Shown: positions 1 to 12,398 of the stretch, piece by piece | How the letters are laid out: each line of letters opens with the position of its first letter | Numbering within the stretch: position 1 is the first letter of the stretch | Notes under the pieces: generated by a model | Databases searched by the model: none | What the model saw: the letters and a program-made list of their open reading frames with translations, nothing else | Told to the model about the DNA's origin: nothing | DNA from: Owenia fusiformis | Lineage: Eukaryota; Annelida; Polychaeta; Sabellida; Oweniidae | Direction: 5' to 3' | Assembly: GCA_903813345.2 (NCBI GenBank) | Contig: CAIIXF020000001.1 | Location: 49,371,885 to 49,435,884 of the forward strand | Length of the DNA stretch: 64,000 nt | Made by a program: the position numbers and the translations under genes

Positions 1-2885
1 TAGGAGACATGTAAGAACTTATGATATCTAGAAGAAATCTTGGGAAACTCATAAAAGTTTAACTAGTCTTGCATTACTCTTGTTAAAAAGAACAAGATCA
101 AAGGAGCAAATAGGTTATCGCAAACAATTTCAAATGATTCTAACTTGAATTATGAATATTTTTCTGATCATGAACATGGGTGTATCTTTTAGATCCATTC
201 ATTATCTTCAAGAAAAGTATATATAATGATAATTTAGTTAATCAGACCTAAGTGATATTGAAGGGGCCATGGATCAATCAACATACTTTTTCAAGAATGT
301 TGACCTAATTTTCACCAAAAATGCAACCTTTTATTATATTGTTGAATGCATAATTAAGATATGCTTTGAGACATGTTTGATTTCCTAAAAGGAAAAGTTT
401 ATTGCTCCAGTGACTTTAAAGATAGTGAATTTAGATGACCAAAATGAACAGAAACCAATGGACAGCATGAGATTTTTCAATGGAGTACACTTACCTTAAA
501 GCAATTCTTAAAATCGCGGATTCGGTAGTATTGAATCTCTAATAAAGATGGCGCGAAAGTTTTTCCTTATAAGGTCAAAATATTTCCCATGATGCAGTTC
601 GCGGGGGAACAAAATTTTCTACCTTGTTTTTCCCCGTTGGTTTAACATGGGGATTTTCATACCCATTTTTCAAGCGATATTTTCGATCGAATCTCCATGC
701 GATCGGAGAAAACAAACTATCAGAAACAATTAGTCTTTTAATAATCTTTATATAACATATATTTTTTTTCATTTTATTGGCTCCTAACGGGGTGAAAACA
801 ATGATTGAAAATGGGAGTATATTCCGGAAGAGAAGAAGTCACGTGACTAGTCGCCATATTGGAAAAAGCAATTCCATTCGACTTTCAACACGTTCATGCC
901 AATATTACCGCACTACAAACTGTAACATCGATGCAACAACTGAATAAAAGTACTCATCTTCATATTACATTATAGAGTTACGTTGAAAACCCACAAACAA
1001 CTGAGCATTTGACCAAAGAAGACACGTCGCTATTATCTAGGTCAAGTTTAGTGGTTCGAAAGCAAATCTTACATACTCGTTTCCGAATTTTGTTGTTAAT
1101 TGTATAATCTTTTATTGATTAAATCTGGTATACTGACTATTAATTCAATGACAAAGAAGAAGAATTCCGATGGTGTCATTTTTTTATTTAGCTTGCGGGT
1201 GTAAAAACAAAATTGCGTAATTAATTTGATTTAGAACTTTCGGGTCTCACAAATAGCTACACGAAATGCATCGTTGAAAAATATTGACCAATCAAATTTT
1301 GTCCTTTTTGAGTACATATATGCACCATATATGCGAACGTTCTGATTCAAAGAGCGAACAGCGAAATGGAGAATTAAAATTTCTTTCAAGAACTATTTGA
1401 TACATCAAAATAAAGAATAGTAATGCATTAAACATTGTAAAAAATGATTGCATTTTTGGTGAAAATTGGGTCAACATCTTTGAAAAAGTGTGTTGATGGG
1501 TTGATTGCTATTTAAATATCTCTGAGTTAGTTTGACTTTATTATTACTGTATATAATTTTCTTTCAGATAATGAATTGATCTTAAAGATAAACCTGTCTT
1601 CATTGTCAGAAAATAGTCATTATCCAAGATATAACATTCTGAAATTGTTTGCGATAACCTACGTGCTCCCTTATGCAGACAAAAAATTATTCAACATTGT
1701 TTGGGTCACTTTTTTTGGGCAACCCTGTAATTTGTGTTGGTTATCTTGGATTGTAAGAATTAGGATTCAGTTGACATGTACTGTCAGGCCATTTGGATAG
1801 TTGTCCATATTCCTCAATAAGAACGGTCTGAATAAAATACATGATTATTAGTTAGAGTCTTTGAAAACATGTTGTATATTTGATAAATCATAATTAAATA
1901 TATATCATTTAAAAATGTAATGATATGTATTATACTTTGTCAGCATATAAAATTGAGATATGAGATCTATTAAAAAAGGTGCAGGGCCGCCAATGTGCAC
2001 AAGATAATGTTTTTGCTATAAATCGGGCAACACTACACGACCTGTAATAAAAACTTGTAAGTAAGGTTATCATAACTAAATTAATGCTATTGCTGATTTT
2101 ATAGAATGAGTTTATATAAACATTATATAAAAAAAGATTATTGAACAATGGGTAAATTTTTGATGACCAAAATTATGTTGAAAACAATGGAAAGCATGAG
2201 TTTTCCCTATGGAGAAATTACATGGGATTTGTGGTTATCACATTTATCTCCATTTACTCCCCATTATATTTTCAGAAATTGTTAATATAGTGTAGAAGAA
2301 GCTTTTGATATACATGTATTTAAGTTGAGGAAAACAAGATCCTCTTTTTAGAAAATAAGTCTAACATTTTTTTTAAATTGACAAGGTGGGGTTCTTCTCA
2401 TCCATAATCTTTCAGAGAAATAGATTGAAATTTTGATTATCATGGGGACTTCACTTTAAAGAAAATGTATTGATTAAATGAAAAACACTGTATTCATGGC
2501 CAGACAGTACTTATGTGGAAAGATATAACTGTCTTAAATCACTTGCCATACTAAACCTGGTCTTTTCCCCATATTTTCATTCTGCTTTCTTCAGTTTCTT
2601 ATTAAGTTACTGAGTTCATTATTCAGATTCAAGTTCTTCTGTTAAGTTGATTCAATTTATAGACATATTGCATTCCCCTCCATACCATCTCCCCGCCATC
2701 CAATTTTCAATTATTTTTTATTCAAAATATGGAGAATTATTTTATAAAGTCAGCAAGTACATTAATTTTTTATGATAACTGATAATATATAGCTTTTTGT
2801 GCTACATTGAACCTTTGACATGCTCCCTTAAACCAAGTAACACTTGACATAATTTATACACATTGATTCTGATCATGCAATTTTA
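1..2885. other. Gene-poor AT-rich stretch
   Basis: No convincing exon is visible on either strand; open frames are short and of low-complexity AT-rich composition. Around 825-870 there is a small cluster of promoter-like motifs (an ETS-like CCGGAA, an E-box CACGTG at about 841, and a YY1-like AATATGGCG on the minus strand). This could mark a transcription start, but the minus-strand ATG there opens only about 27 codons, so no gene is called. Confidence 0.35.
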
Positions 2886-4035
2886 GCTCCGATTCCGTTA
2901 CTCGGCTGGGAAAAAAAGGTTTGCTGGCATCATTTTGTTCCAGACACTCTCTAGAATAAATTCATCTTGGGTGGAATAAAAATGTGTGGTAAACGAATTC
3001 GCTATGGGCAGTTAAAGAGGCGCCATCTATTCATTTTCAAACAGGGGGTAGGGGTATAAAATAATTTTTTAACACATTTTAATAGTAAAATGACATTGAA
3101 ATACTAATAAAATCTTATCAAAAACATTATTTACAATCAGTATGAATTTTCTTGTGTGTATTAGGGTGAAAAAAGGGCATGTCTTGAAATTTACTACAGG
3201 GGTGCCACCTATTTTTGTACTTCTACCACGTGTAATAACTTATTTTAGATTCGTTAAGGTACAAAATGAACTGAAAAATTCATTCTGAAGGACCTATATA
3301 TGTTAATACCACATATTTAAAATTGGATCAATAGCTTTTGTACCTTCGGAGGTACCTTATATGTTTTTATATATTTTTGTATTTTTAGTTTAGTTAGTGT
3401 TTTGTAGTTTAGATATGTAGACCATAGTTCTGACTAATGTAATCATGTTATGATACTATACAGTGTGTCCCATAAAAAACGCAACAAACAAAAACATTGT
3501 AAAATCACAAAACCAGTGATGATTACATCAATTTCATTTAGTTTATCATGAAGCCACATGTCTCCCCTTTACAATGGTATGTTATTTGTTCATATCTGAT
3601 CATGGACCACTGGAAAATCATTGTTTTTTCGTACATGGGTGAAAAGGCCTTTGTGCCAAGTAATGAAATATCAATCAACTGATCCTTAATTGTGCAATCA
3701 GATAAATCATTATGTAATTGGTACTGGTGAATTTCAAGATATGCCCTTATTTTCACCCTAATCCATACAAGAAAATTCATACTGATTGTAAATAATGTTT
3801 TTGATAAGATTTTATTAGTATTTCAATGTCATTTTACTATTGAGATGTGTTAAAAAATTATTTTATACCCCTACCCCCTGTTTGAAAATGAATAGATGGC
3901 GCCTCTTTAACTGCCCATAGCGAATTCTTTTACCACACATTTTTATTCCACCCAAGATGAATTTATTCTAGAGAGTGTCTGGAACAAAATGATACCAACA
4001 AACCTTTTTTCCCAGCCGAGTAACGAAATCGGAGC
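2886..4035. mobile_element. Foldback element with ~300-bp inverted arms, TA-flanked
   Basis: The left arm (about 2886-3207) and right arm (about 3728-4035) are reverse complements over roughly 300 bp with few mismatches; the ends read GCTCCGATT and AATCGGAGC. Both ends are bordered by TA, as expected for a Tc1/mariner-type target duplication, although two bases are weak evidence. The centre holds a mariner-type end (about 3462, cagtgtgtccc) and about 200 bp similar to sequence near 33.6 kb, so an older mariner copy seems to sit between the arms. No intact transposase is visible. Confidence 0.7.
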
Positions 4036-5522
4036 TAGGGAAAGGATCATACAGGTAGATTCAATTTAATCATTTATTAAGAGGGAAAATAGCTTTCCCA
4101 AGCCAGTGGGTGTTTATTTCAAGGGATATTATTGATTGCAAAGTTGACACATGGCCTTCATCATCACACAATTTTAATACTTTCATTGACAAAATCACTG
4201 TTTTTGAAACTTCATAAAATCTGAGCCTTATATTCTGCCTTCAAAAATTTAGTAAAGGACACAAATTGCACTATAAGAATGATGCAAACCATCATGCTTG
4301 TGCAAATGTCTGTTATTTATTGAATAAGTTTTACTTTTTTGTTCTGTCACTTTAATTCTCTGCCCGATTTTCAACATTTCAAGAATTAAGTTTTAAGGGG
4401 TTTGGGGAATCACAGGTAAAACTTAATTAGCCAAGTTAAGTTTTTAAACAGACATTTTATGTGATCAACATCACTGTTGTCTTCCCTTAAGCAAACCAGA
4501 TTACATTCGGATTGATACATGAACAAAAAATCAAATTAACGTTCATAGTTTGTACCGCGTATTTATGAAAATCAGAATAAAAATCTGATTTTTGGCAAAT
4601 CAGGATTTTGAAAAAAATCAGGCTGAGCATTAAAAAAGCGGGATTTGTCCAGATTTAATCAGGATTTGACATTAGTAGTATCATGGGATAAATACAGATA
4701 ACTTGTCTTAGTAGAACACCTTTGGTACCTCAAAAGTGTTCCACTTGGAAAAATGTTCCATTCCCCTTGGAAGGTGATCTATTCCACTTGTAGATATTCA
4801 TTAAGTCAATTGGTCTTGGAACTTCAAAAAGTGTTTAACTTCATGAGATATTGGACTTCTAGAAGTGTTCGACATCACAGATTCCACTGTTTTAAAAACT
4901 TATAACTTATGTTTCTATTTCCTTTTTTCAACTTGCTTCAAATTGACCATTTTTCAAAATCAAATTTCAAATACATAACAGATATGAAAATGTTTCACTT
5001 ACAGCACTAAAAGACATATGTGAGAGGGTGTCAAATAAAAAAAAGATATATATACTGTTTCCATGACAATCCTATAAGCCGATCTTTTTCCAGATTTGAA
5101 AATGTTACACTTTCACAAAATGGGACACTGTCTATTAGGCCAATAAACTTAAAACATAAACCTAACTTTAGAGTTGTTATAATTGAACTTGCTTCATGAT
5201 GTTTATGTTTTAACAAATAGATAGTTCAAAATATTAGGTTTTACTGTGCTTGCACACTTATATTGAGGTACTATGTAGTAATTTGTTTGAAAGTAAAATA
5301 TACCATTGCTTCTGACAAGTTCATTTTATGGCCAAAGTCCAACATCCATGTCCAAATCAAATCTTCATTAGACAAGGGAAAAACCAATAATTTAGCATAG
5401 CAAAGCCTTATTATGCATTCTTTTAATAGTAAAAATACTCTTGCTACAAATATGCATTGAACTTTAAATGGCATCACTGTATTTGCCTCAAGGTCTTATT
5501 TCAAAATTATATTTCTCTTATA
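4036..5522. other. No gene seen
   Basis: AT-rich sequence without recognisable exons, RNA genes or large repeats. Open frames here are short and show no family resemblance. Confidence 0.4.
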
Positions 5523-5741
5523 CAGGGTGACCCAAATTGAGTGCAACACATAACACAGTTAATGAGATCATAAATATAATAGACACATTCAATTTTTATT
5601 TTTCCAAAAAATGGAGATGAGATGATAACAATCTACTTCATTAATATATACATTATGAGGTACATTATTTTTTGAAAATGAAATGTTGATTTATGATATT
5701 ATTAACAATCTCATGAGTTGCAACCATTTTTGGTCACCTTG
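5523..5741. mobile_element. Mariner-type MITE
   Basis: A 219-bp element whose ends are imperfect inverted repeats (CAGGGTGACCCAAATT at the left; the complement of the last 25 bases gives CAAGGTGACCAAAAAT), both followed by TGCAAC a few bases further in. It is bordered by TA on each side. The CAGGGTG(A/T)CC end is typical of IS630/Tc1/mariner relatives. There is no coding capacity. Confidence 0.6.
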
Positions 5742-5792
5742 TATTTCTGATAGGCCATTTTGATAAAATCAGAAAAAAAATTAAATGTGTTA

Positions 5793-6327
5793 AGATAGAG
5801 ATTATCATATATTGGGTTCAGGATTTTGGGATTATCCTAAGGCTAGTACGGGAGTTTCTCCGGAATAGGATAGATTAGATAGAGATTATCATATATGGGG
5901 TTCAGGATATTGGGATTATCCCAAGGCTAGTACGGGAGTTTCTCCGGAATAGGATAGATTAGATAGAGATTATCATATATGGGGTTCACGACATTGGGAT
6001 TATCCCAAGGCTAGTACGGGAGTCTCTCCGGAATAGGATAGATTAGATAGAGATTATCATATATGGGGTTCAGGATATTGGGATTAGAGATTATCATATA
6101 TGGGGTTCAGGATATTGGGATTATCCCAAGGCTAGTACGGGAGTTTCTCCGGAATAGGATAGATTAGATAGAGATTATCATATATGGGGTTCAGGATATT
6201 GGGATTATCCCAAGGCTAGTACGGGAGTTTCTCCGGAATAGGATAGATTAGATAGAGATTATCATATATGGGGTTCAGGATATTGGGATTATCCCAAGGC
6301 TAGTACCGGAGTTTCTCCTGAATAGGC
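5793..6327. repeat. 84-bp tandem repeat array (~6.4 copies)
   Basis: Units start at about 5793, 5877, 5961, 6045, 6166 and 6250 with an exact 84-bp step, except that a 37-bp truncated unit sits at about 6049-6085. Each unit carries a gattatc / ggattatcc core, GGCTAGTACGGGAG and CTCCGGAATAGG. Copies differ by only a few bases, so the array is young. It has no stable open frame. Confidence 0.9.
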
Positions 6328-6574
6328 CCAGTTTTTTTGCGAGGGCATTTATTTGAAAGAACTTTCAATATTGTCAGTGTGCATAAATTTTGAGGGATAC
6401 GATCACCCTCTGGAAGTGACAGTGACAGTGTTGATTGACTTTATTACAACTGATGTGATCCTATTAATCGAAACTACCGAACTTGTGTCAGCCTGATTAT
6501 AGTTCCATGTATCGTTCTGATAAGATTTGAAATATAATCTTTATTTTAAAAATTAAATGGTGTCATATTTTTAT

Positions 6575-7026
6575 TAGGGGTACCACGATACGAGAAATTG
6601 AACATCGATACGTATCTACGATACTTACCTCACGATACGATACGAACGATACGATACAATGATACATCGTAAATTGAAGTAAAACTGAACTTTATTTAAT
6701 TTTTTAAACTTGTAAAGCCGGGAGTACTTCAGCCGGATTACGTTTATTTCACATCACGACAAAAGAAAGGTGTAAAAGATGCTAACATCGATTAAAACAT
6801 CTTAACGACGTGTGGTATTCGGGAACTAGAGGGGCAAACGAAGGTGGCAAGCAAGATATGTAATACTATGACTGTCTGTCATCGCTAAGCGCCAAGTTTT
6901 TCCCTTCAAGAAGGGACTTCCGGTCAAAAAACGATACGACCGATATTCATTTTATGTATCGATACAGCTCGTATCGGAGGTGAATTGCTCGAGCGCTCGA
7001 GCACTCGAGCGCTCGTGGTACCCCTA
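6575..7026. mobile_element. hAT-type MITE with 8-bp target duplication
   Basis: Terminal inverted repeats TAGGGGTACCACGA / TCGTGGTACCCCTA are bordered on both sides by the identical 8-mer ATTTTTAT (6567-6574 and 7027-7034). An 8-bp duplication and a TAGGGGT end fit the hAT superfamily. The 452-bp interior has repeated cgatacg motifs on both strands near the ends, resembling subterminal transposase-binding repeats, and a GC-rich gagcgctcgag palindrome near the right end. No transposase is encoded. Confidence 0.85.
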
Positions 7027-8451
7027 ATTTTTATATGTAACTTGTAACAATGTACACTTACATGTATGTACATTAAAACTTGTATAACATGAACACCACT
7101 GTGATTGACCAAATACATCTTGATTTGGCCATTCAAAATAATTATTTGTTTAACACATCCTACCAAAATTCCAAATCTAGATTATTAGAATATAATTTTT
7201 TGTATTTCAAAATAAAGTCTATATTATTTAATAGTGAAAATATCATAGCACAAATAGAACAACATGCAGAAAAACTTATAGGACCCATATAAAGTTTAAA
7301 CCTCTTTGGCTTATATTATAGTCCTACAAAATGTTATCAAAATGTTGTATGATAAACTTTCGAATTTAATTTCAAAATGGGGATTTTGAAGGACTTTTTG
7401 TTCGAAAAGTTGAGAACTTATTTCAAATAATTCTTTTGATCTCATCCGCATAAATTAATAAGCAGTAATTCACACCAATAGATAGCATACATCTAATTTA
7501 TGTTGAAAGAACTTACAAGTGCAGAAAAGTGGTTCAGAGAAAAAGGCATTTAAAAATGTAGTCTCATTGAAACCATTTTTTTTTATATGATAAACTATTT
7601 ATTTCATGATAATCAAATTTACATCGAATGGCTTGCCAATCGCCTAGTGGCATTATAGGCCAAGCTTAATTACATGATATATATTTTATACAATTAGGAA
7701 CAGCATTTTGTCCATTGTGGCATAGAAGAACTGGGAGTGTCTGGCTAAGAATGAGAGTTAAGTGTCAAGTTTTTGGTTCCCTGAGGGCCAAAAGGGAGAT
7801 GAGGATGATTCAAAAAAAATTATGGAAGGGGTTTTATTTCGTATTTTCTTGGATAAAGTTTGCAATGTTTTCAAAAAGTTCATTCTTTTGAAGGATTGAA
7901 AGGTCATTACTTCCATATATTCAAGATATCAAATCTCTGCTTCGTAGGATATTTATTGAAGAACATACAGCTCTGCAGTCTGCTTCAAAGTCATAATTTA
8001 GAGTTTAGACCGTTCCATACTTATTTCTGGGTGAAATATGTGGTTAATATTGCCTTATCCTCTAAACCCTGAAAGGGCACAATTCCCATCACATAATTTT
8101 GGCTCATCTAAAACGTTAGATATAAGACAAAAAATACAAAATTATCGTTTTGTAAATAACCATGTTTTATTTAGAACAGATTAACAGCAAGAACAGCATA
8201 CTGTAGAGGAGTAAATGATATGTGAGTCAAAAACAGTTTTGTGTAACATTCATTGTCATTGTCATTTTCAAAAACATACTATATCGAGTAGATGTTTATA
8301 TTATAACAAGTAATGTATCCTACCAAATATTCAAAAAGATGACATGTACAAGAAATAGAAAATGTATAAGAAATAGCACTGCTTTGCTGGAGTAGTGGAA
8401 GGTGTTCCTTCATTATATAGTTTGTAAATTCAGCAATATAATATATAAGGG
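7027..8451. other. No gene seen
   Basis: AT-rich sequence with only short open frames; no exon with convincing borders and no repeat that I could pair within the window. Confidence 0.35.
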
Positions 8452-8592
8452 TTTTGCACTGGGAGGTTTTGGATACAGGGAATATCCCGAGGGATATACA
8501 ATATATCTTCCCGAGGGACCGAAGGGACCGAGGGAAGATGTATTGTATATCCCAAGGGATATTCCATGTATCCAAACCGACCGTGCATAACT
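8452..8592. repeat. Near-perfect palindrome, ~66-bp arms
   Basis: The arms (about 8452-8520 and 8522-8592) are reverse complements with few mismatches; GGATACAGGGAATATCCC pairs with GGGATATTCCATGTATCC and the tip is a ccgaaggga loop. Both strands therefore translate to nearly the same peptide, which explains the open frames here. A second inverted pair (tgtatctcatac near 8597, gtatgagataca near 8781) encloses a further GC-rich inverted segment (gagcgggat / cccgctcc), so this is one half of a composite foldback of about 350 bp. Confidence 0.8.
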
Positions 8593-9359
8593 GGTGTATC
8601 TCATACTTTTTTTTTTCACTTTTTTTCACTTTTTTAAACTTTTGAAAAATTCCCGGGAGCGGGATGGATATATTATATCTGCCCGCATTTGGCCTGGAGC
8701 GGGACATATACAATATATCCTGCCCGCTCCTCGGATATGATATATATTCCCGAGTGATATCTACCCCAAACCCACTTAAGTATGAGATACACATGTTTAC
8801 TCCATACCTAGTGGTGTTATAGGTAAAAAACATGAAGGAATATAGTTGATATCTGTCGTGAGCGAGTGATATACATTTGTATATAGAATTTGGTTTATCA
8901 AATGAGAAAATACTTGTCAAAAAGTGTCTCCTTTTTTGGACATCTGATAGATGATAATATTAGAAGAATAAATCATATTCTACTAATTATAGAATAAATC
9001 AGTTACTAAATGCTTGATTTCTATATATAGAATTAATTCCTCGCAATGTCATGTCTATTTACACAATCAGCCAGGTAACTCTTTTTTCTGTTTGCTTCAT
9101 CTGATTCTCATTATTATTTTTGTTGTGTAGCTGACAACCGAAATTCCATTTCGTGGGAAGCTGTTTCTCTGCTTCTTGTAGATTAAGGGGGTTGGTTAAC
9201 ATATATTCCCTGATACATTAGTTTTGACAGGAATAGTAGTCTTAGTATTCTTCAGCATAGGTAACGGAACACATCCTGGAATCACAATAGAATATCATAT
9301 TTAATAATCCCTGATTTTATTTACTGTGCAAACAGTTTTAAGTCATAAAAGTTTTAAAT

Positions 9360-11560
9360 TAAGGTAGCATATCATAAATGAAAATGTAACTCAATACCTT
9401 AATTATATCACATCATTTTATATGTAGGAGTTACAAGTTATCAATTGCTATGTTTTAGATACGATTTTGTTCACCCTGTGCCTTGTCTTCATTGTAAATA
9501 AAAGGTTATTTGTGACTACAATATGATGTAATATTTTCTGCGGAAATGTAATCATGTAATCAATTTGTTTCTTTTGTCAATTGATGTGCAAGTGTCCAAT
9601 AAAATTGTTATTACAGTTGAGGTATGGTGTTGAAATATTCTATTAATAAAAACATTATAAACATTTTAAGATGGCCATTTTGGATTTTCTGTCCCAAAAA
9701 CTGTATTCTATTCGAGGGTGCGATTGTGTTCACTCTGTGTCTTGTTCTAGCTCTATTTTATTTTGCCCTATCATCACATATAATAAATTATCAAATAAGA
9801 TATCATCAACATTACATTCCCAATAAAACAAGTTGCCCTCTGGCTTTCTATACGAATTCATTTCCTAAAATTAGGATCTTGAGACGTATTGCCACTTTTA
9901 CTAGTTGGATACTTCGCCCCCCCTCTTTATACCCATTGGTGCAATTATATTATCTAAAACTGCGCAAAACTAGCAAAAGTGTATGACTATCATGGTGATA
10001 TTTTCACCTAAGTCACAAGCTTCAAGGAATGGCTCATTTGTTTTACCAATGTGTATACTTAAAATGTCCCAACATGTCTTAAAATGTTTCTAAACAAAGC
10101 AAAGTGAAAGACGTAGTGGTAGAGAAATGGATTCGATTGTAATTAATTAAAAAGCCATTTGTGGCAGTTTACTGTGGAGTTGAAGATGTGCTCTTGCAAA
10201 GTTATATTGAGCTAACTAGGACTTTATTTTTTTAGATGGCATGGCATTAATAAAGATGTCATTTTTCAATACCTATAATATTACATCATTTAATATGTAG
10301 GATGTACAAGTTATCCATTGTATATAAGTGAGAACATGTATATTTGAACTTTTAAAACTAAATTCATAATATTCTCAGTCTCAGATAAACATTTTATTTG
10401 AGCCCCAATAATGTTAAATTCAACGTTTCAGTCTACAGGTTACTACAGGTGCTAGGGCATGTTTGGTGCTAAAGTAAATTAGAAAAAGTTTTTTTGTTGT
10501 CACTTTTCATTATTCTTTCCAAAATGAAATGCTAAACATACAATTTATAGAAGTAAAAAACCAAGGAAAAGTCACAGGAGTTCCATTGATTATGGTTAGC
10601 GTATTTTTTAATCACAGGCAGGACAAAGACCAATCAGTGAGTGAGAATATGACAGTGATATAATATTAGTTATTCAGAATTTTGCTGATCCAAAACCTTT
10701 TAGCCTTGATTTTAAAATACTCAGAGAAAGGCTATTTCTGATGATTATTAATTTTCAGATTATTCCAAATACAATTATTTGTCCTTGAATTTTAATTGAA
10801 AAAATTTCTATATTAGTTTTATGCCTGTAGTTTAGATTGTCTAGTATGATAATTATGACTTTGATCATTTCGATAATAATAGTCACTGAAAAGCTGAGGA
10901 TAAATTGTCAGTTATTGTACCAATTATATAGATATTGGCAAACATTTTATTCAAAGATGCTCGCAATTGGTAAATCTTTAAATTGTTTAAATAAAGGAGA
11001 TTATTTAATTATTTTGGAGAATTTAAATATTTTTCCACTTTTTTGCACTTTGAATCATAAATAACTTCACTAATTGATAACATATCACAGATCTTTTGGT
11101 AGATTTTATATTTTTATATTTGAGCTTCTTTTGAATACATTGGTACATCAATTGTACATATTGTCTGCAATTTTGTCACTCCCTATAGATCTGATTCTAC
11201 CTTTAAGATATTATAAATGTCATCTTTTTTTACATGGTTTCAATATTCATCGTTTCTATCTCTTGACTCAGTGGAAAGGGATGATGGGTTAGTGAAAGAA
11301 AAATAATTTTTCTCTATTTTGTAGAGCAATGATCATAATTAATTATCAAATTAAATATCATTAACATTACATTCCCAATAAAACAAGTTGCCATTAGGGA
11401 TTCCATTAGAACTCATATGGTAAGATTAGGATCTTTTATTGCCACATTTTATTAAGGGGTTACCTTGTACCCCCCCCCCCTCCCCTTATACCCATTGGTG
11501 CAATTATCTTAATTTATTAACTGAAACTGCAAAACTAGCAAAATTATATGCCAATTATGT
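9360..11560. repeat. Diverged direct duplication
   Basis: About 200 bp at 9783-9985 recurs at about 11340-11560: both contain cattacattcccaataaaa, an aggatctt block, attgccac, a poly-C stretch and tacccattggtgcaattat. A shorter match, tatgtaggagttacaagtta at about 9421 versus tatgtaggatgtacaagtta at about 10299, has the same order. This suggests an old tandem segmental duplication or two copies of one dispersed repeat. No gene is visible in the interval. Confidence 0.5.
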
Positions 11561-11643
11561 TAATTTTGTAGACAATTGGTAGTGCAATACTTATTTGATA
11601 ATATTAGCACTTATAATACAGTTAGCAGATATTTTCACCTTAA

Positions 11644-12138
11644 TGGCCTAGTCACATAGCCCGGCCGATGTCCGGCATCGGTAGAGCTCGGTGGATTTTT
11701 TTGGTGCCACCGAGCTCTCCTCATCGGAAGCAGAGCTCGGTGACGTGAACGGACTCCGTCCGGACATCTTCAGGTACTATACTTTCCAAGGCTCTGTCCC
11801 ACATCGGCCGGAGCTCGGTCGGAGCTCGGCCGGTGTCCGTTAAAAAAACCTCGTCCTCTGGTTGTCTCAGATGCACGGGACACCGACCGATACTCGGCCG
11901 TGCTCCGGCCGACGTGTGTTCTGATGTGGTTACGATGGGGCTGCGATGAGGGAGCTCGGTGAGAGCCCGGTGAAATTTAACTCCGAAGTTAAAATTTCAC
12001 CGAGCTGCCACCGATGCGGTTTTAAGCAACAAACGCCACGGATGTCCGGCCGGTGTCCGGCCGAGTTCGGCCGAGTTCGGTGAAAATTGCATCGCTGGCT
12101 CATCGGAACCTCATCGGCCGGGCTATGTGACTAGGCCA
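11644..12138. mobile_element. GC-rich inverted-repeat element
   Basis: The ends are inverted repeats of about 28 bp (TGGCCTAGTCACATAGCC at the left and its complement at 12121-12138). The interior is much richer in G+C than its surroundings and is built from repeated GAGCTCGGT, CGGCCG and TGTCCGG motifs on both strands. I could not settle a target duplication; TAAT lies at or next to both borders. The termini resemble those of the smaller element at 48275-48412. No open frame of note. Confidence 0.7.
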
Positions 12139-12339
12139 TAATTCACATATCAAGTCGCATATACCCCAAATCATTTTTAAAAGTGTAAGTCACATCTACC
12201 CCATCAAGTCGCATTTACCCCATGTTTATTACTCAGGTTGCGCCTACCCCAGTTTAGGTCACATCTACCCCATCTCAAGTCGCAAATACCCCGGTGGTGG
12301 GGTAGGCGTCCCTTGTCAGGTCACACCTACCCCGCCTGT

Positions 12340-12398
12340 CGTCCATCCGTCCGTTCGTCCGTCCGTCCGTCCGTTCTTCCGTCCGTCCGTTCGTGTGT
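12340..12398. repeat. CCGT-type microsatellite
   Basis: Imperfect run of ccgt/tccg tetranucleotides directly in front of the ~145-bp satellite. Upstream (12150-12340) lie repeated gtcgcat(a/t)tacccc and gtcacatctacccc motifs, so the satellite has a composite leader. Confidence 0.85.

Noticed and set aside
8279-8920. 213-codon minus-strand frame
   Set aside because: Runs through a palindrome that gives the same peptide on both strands; no domain and low-complexity composition.
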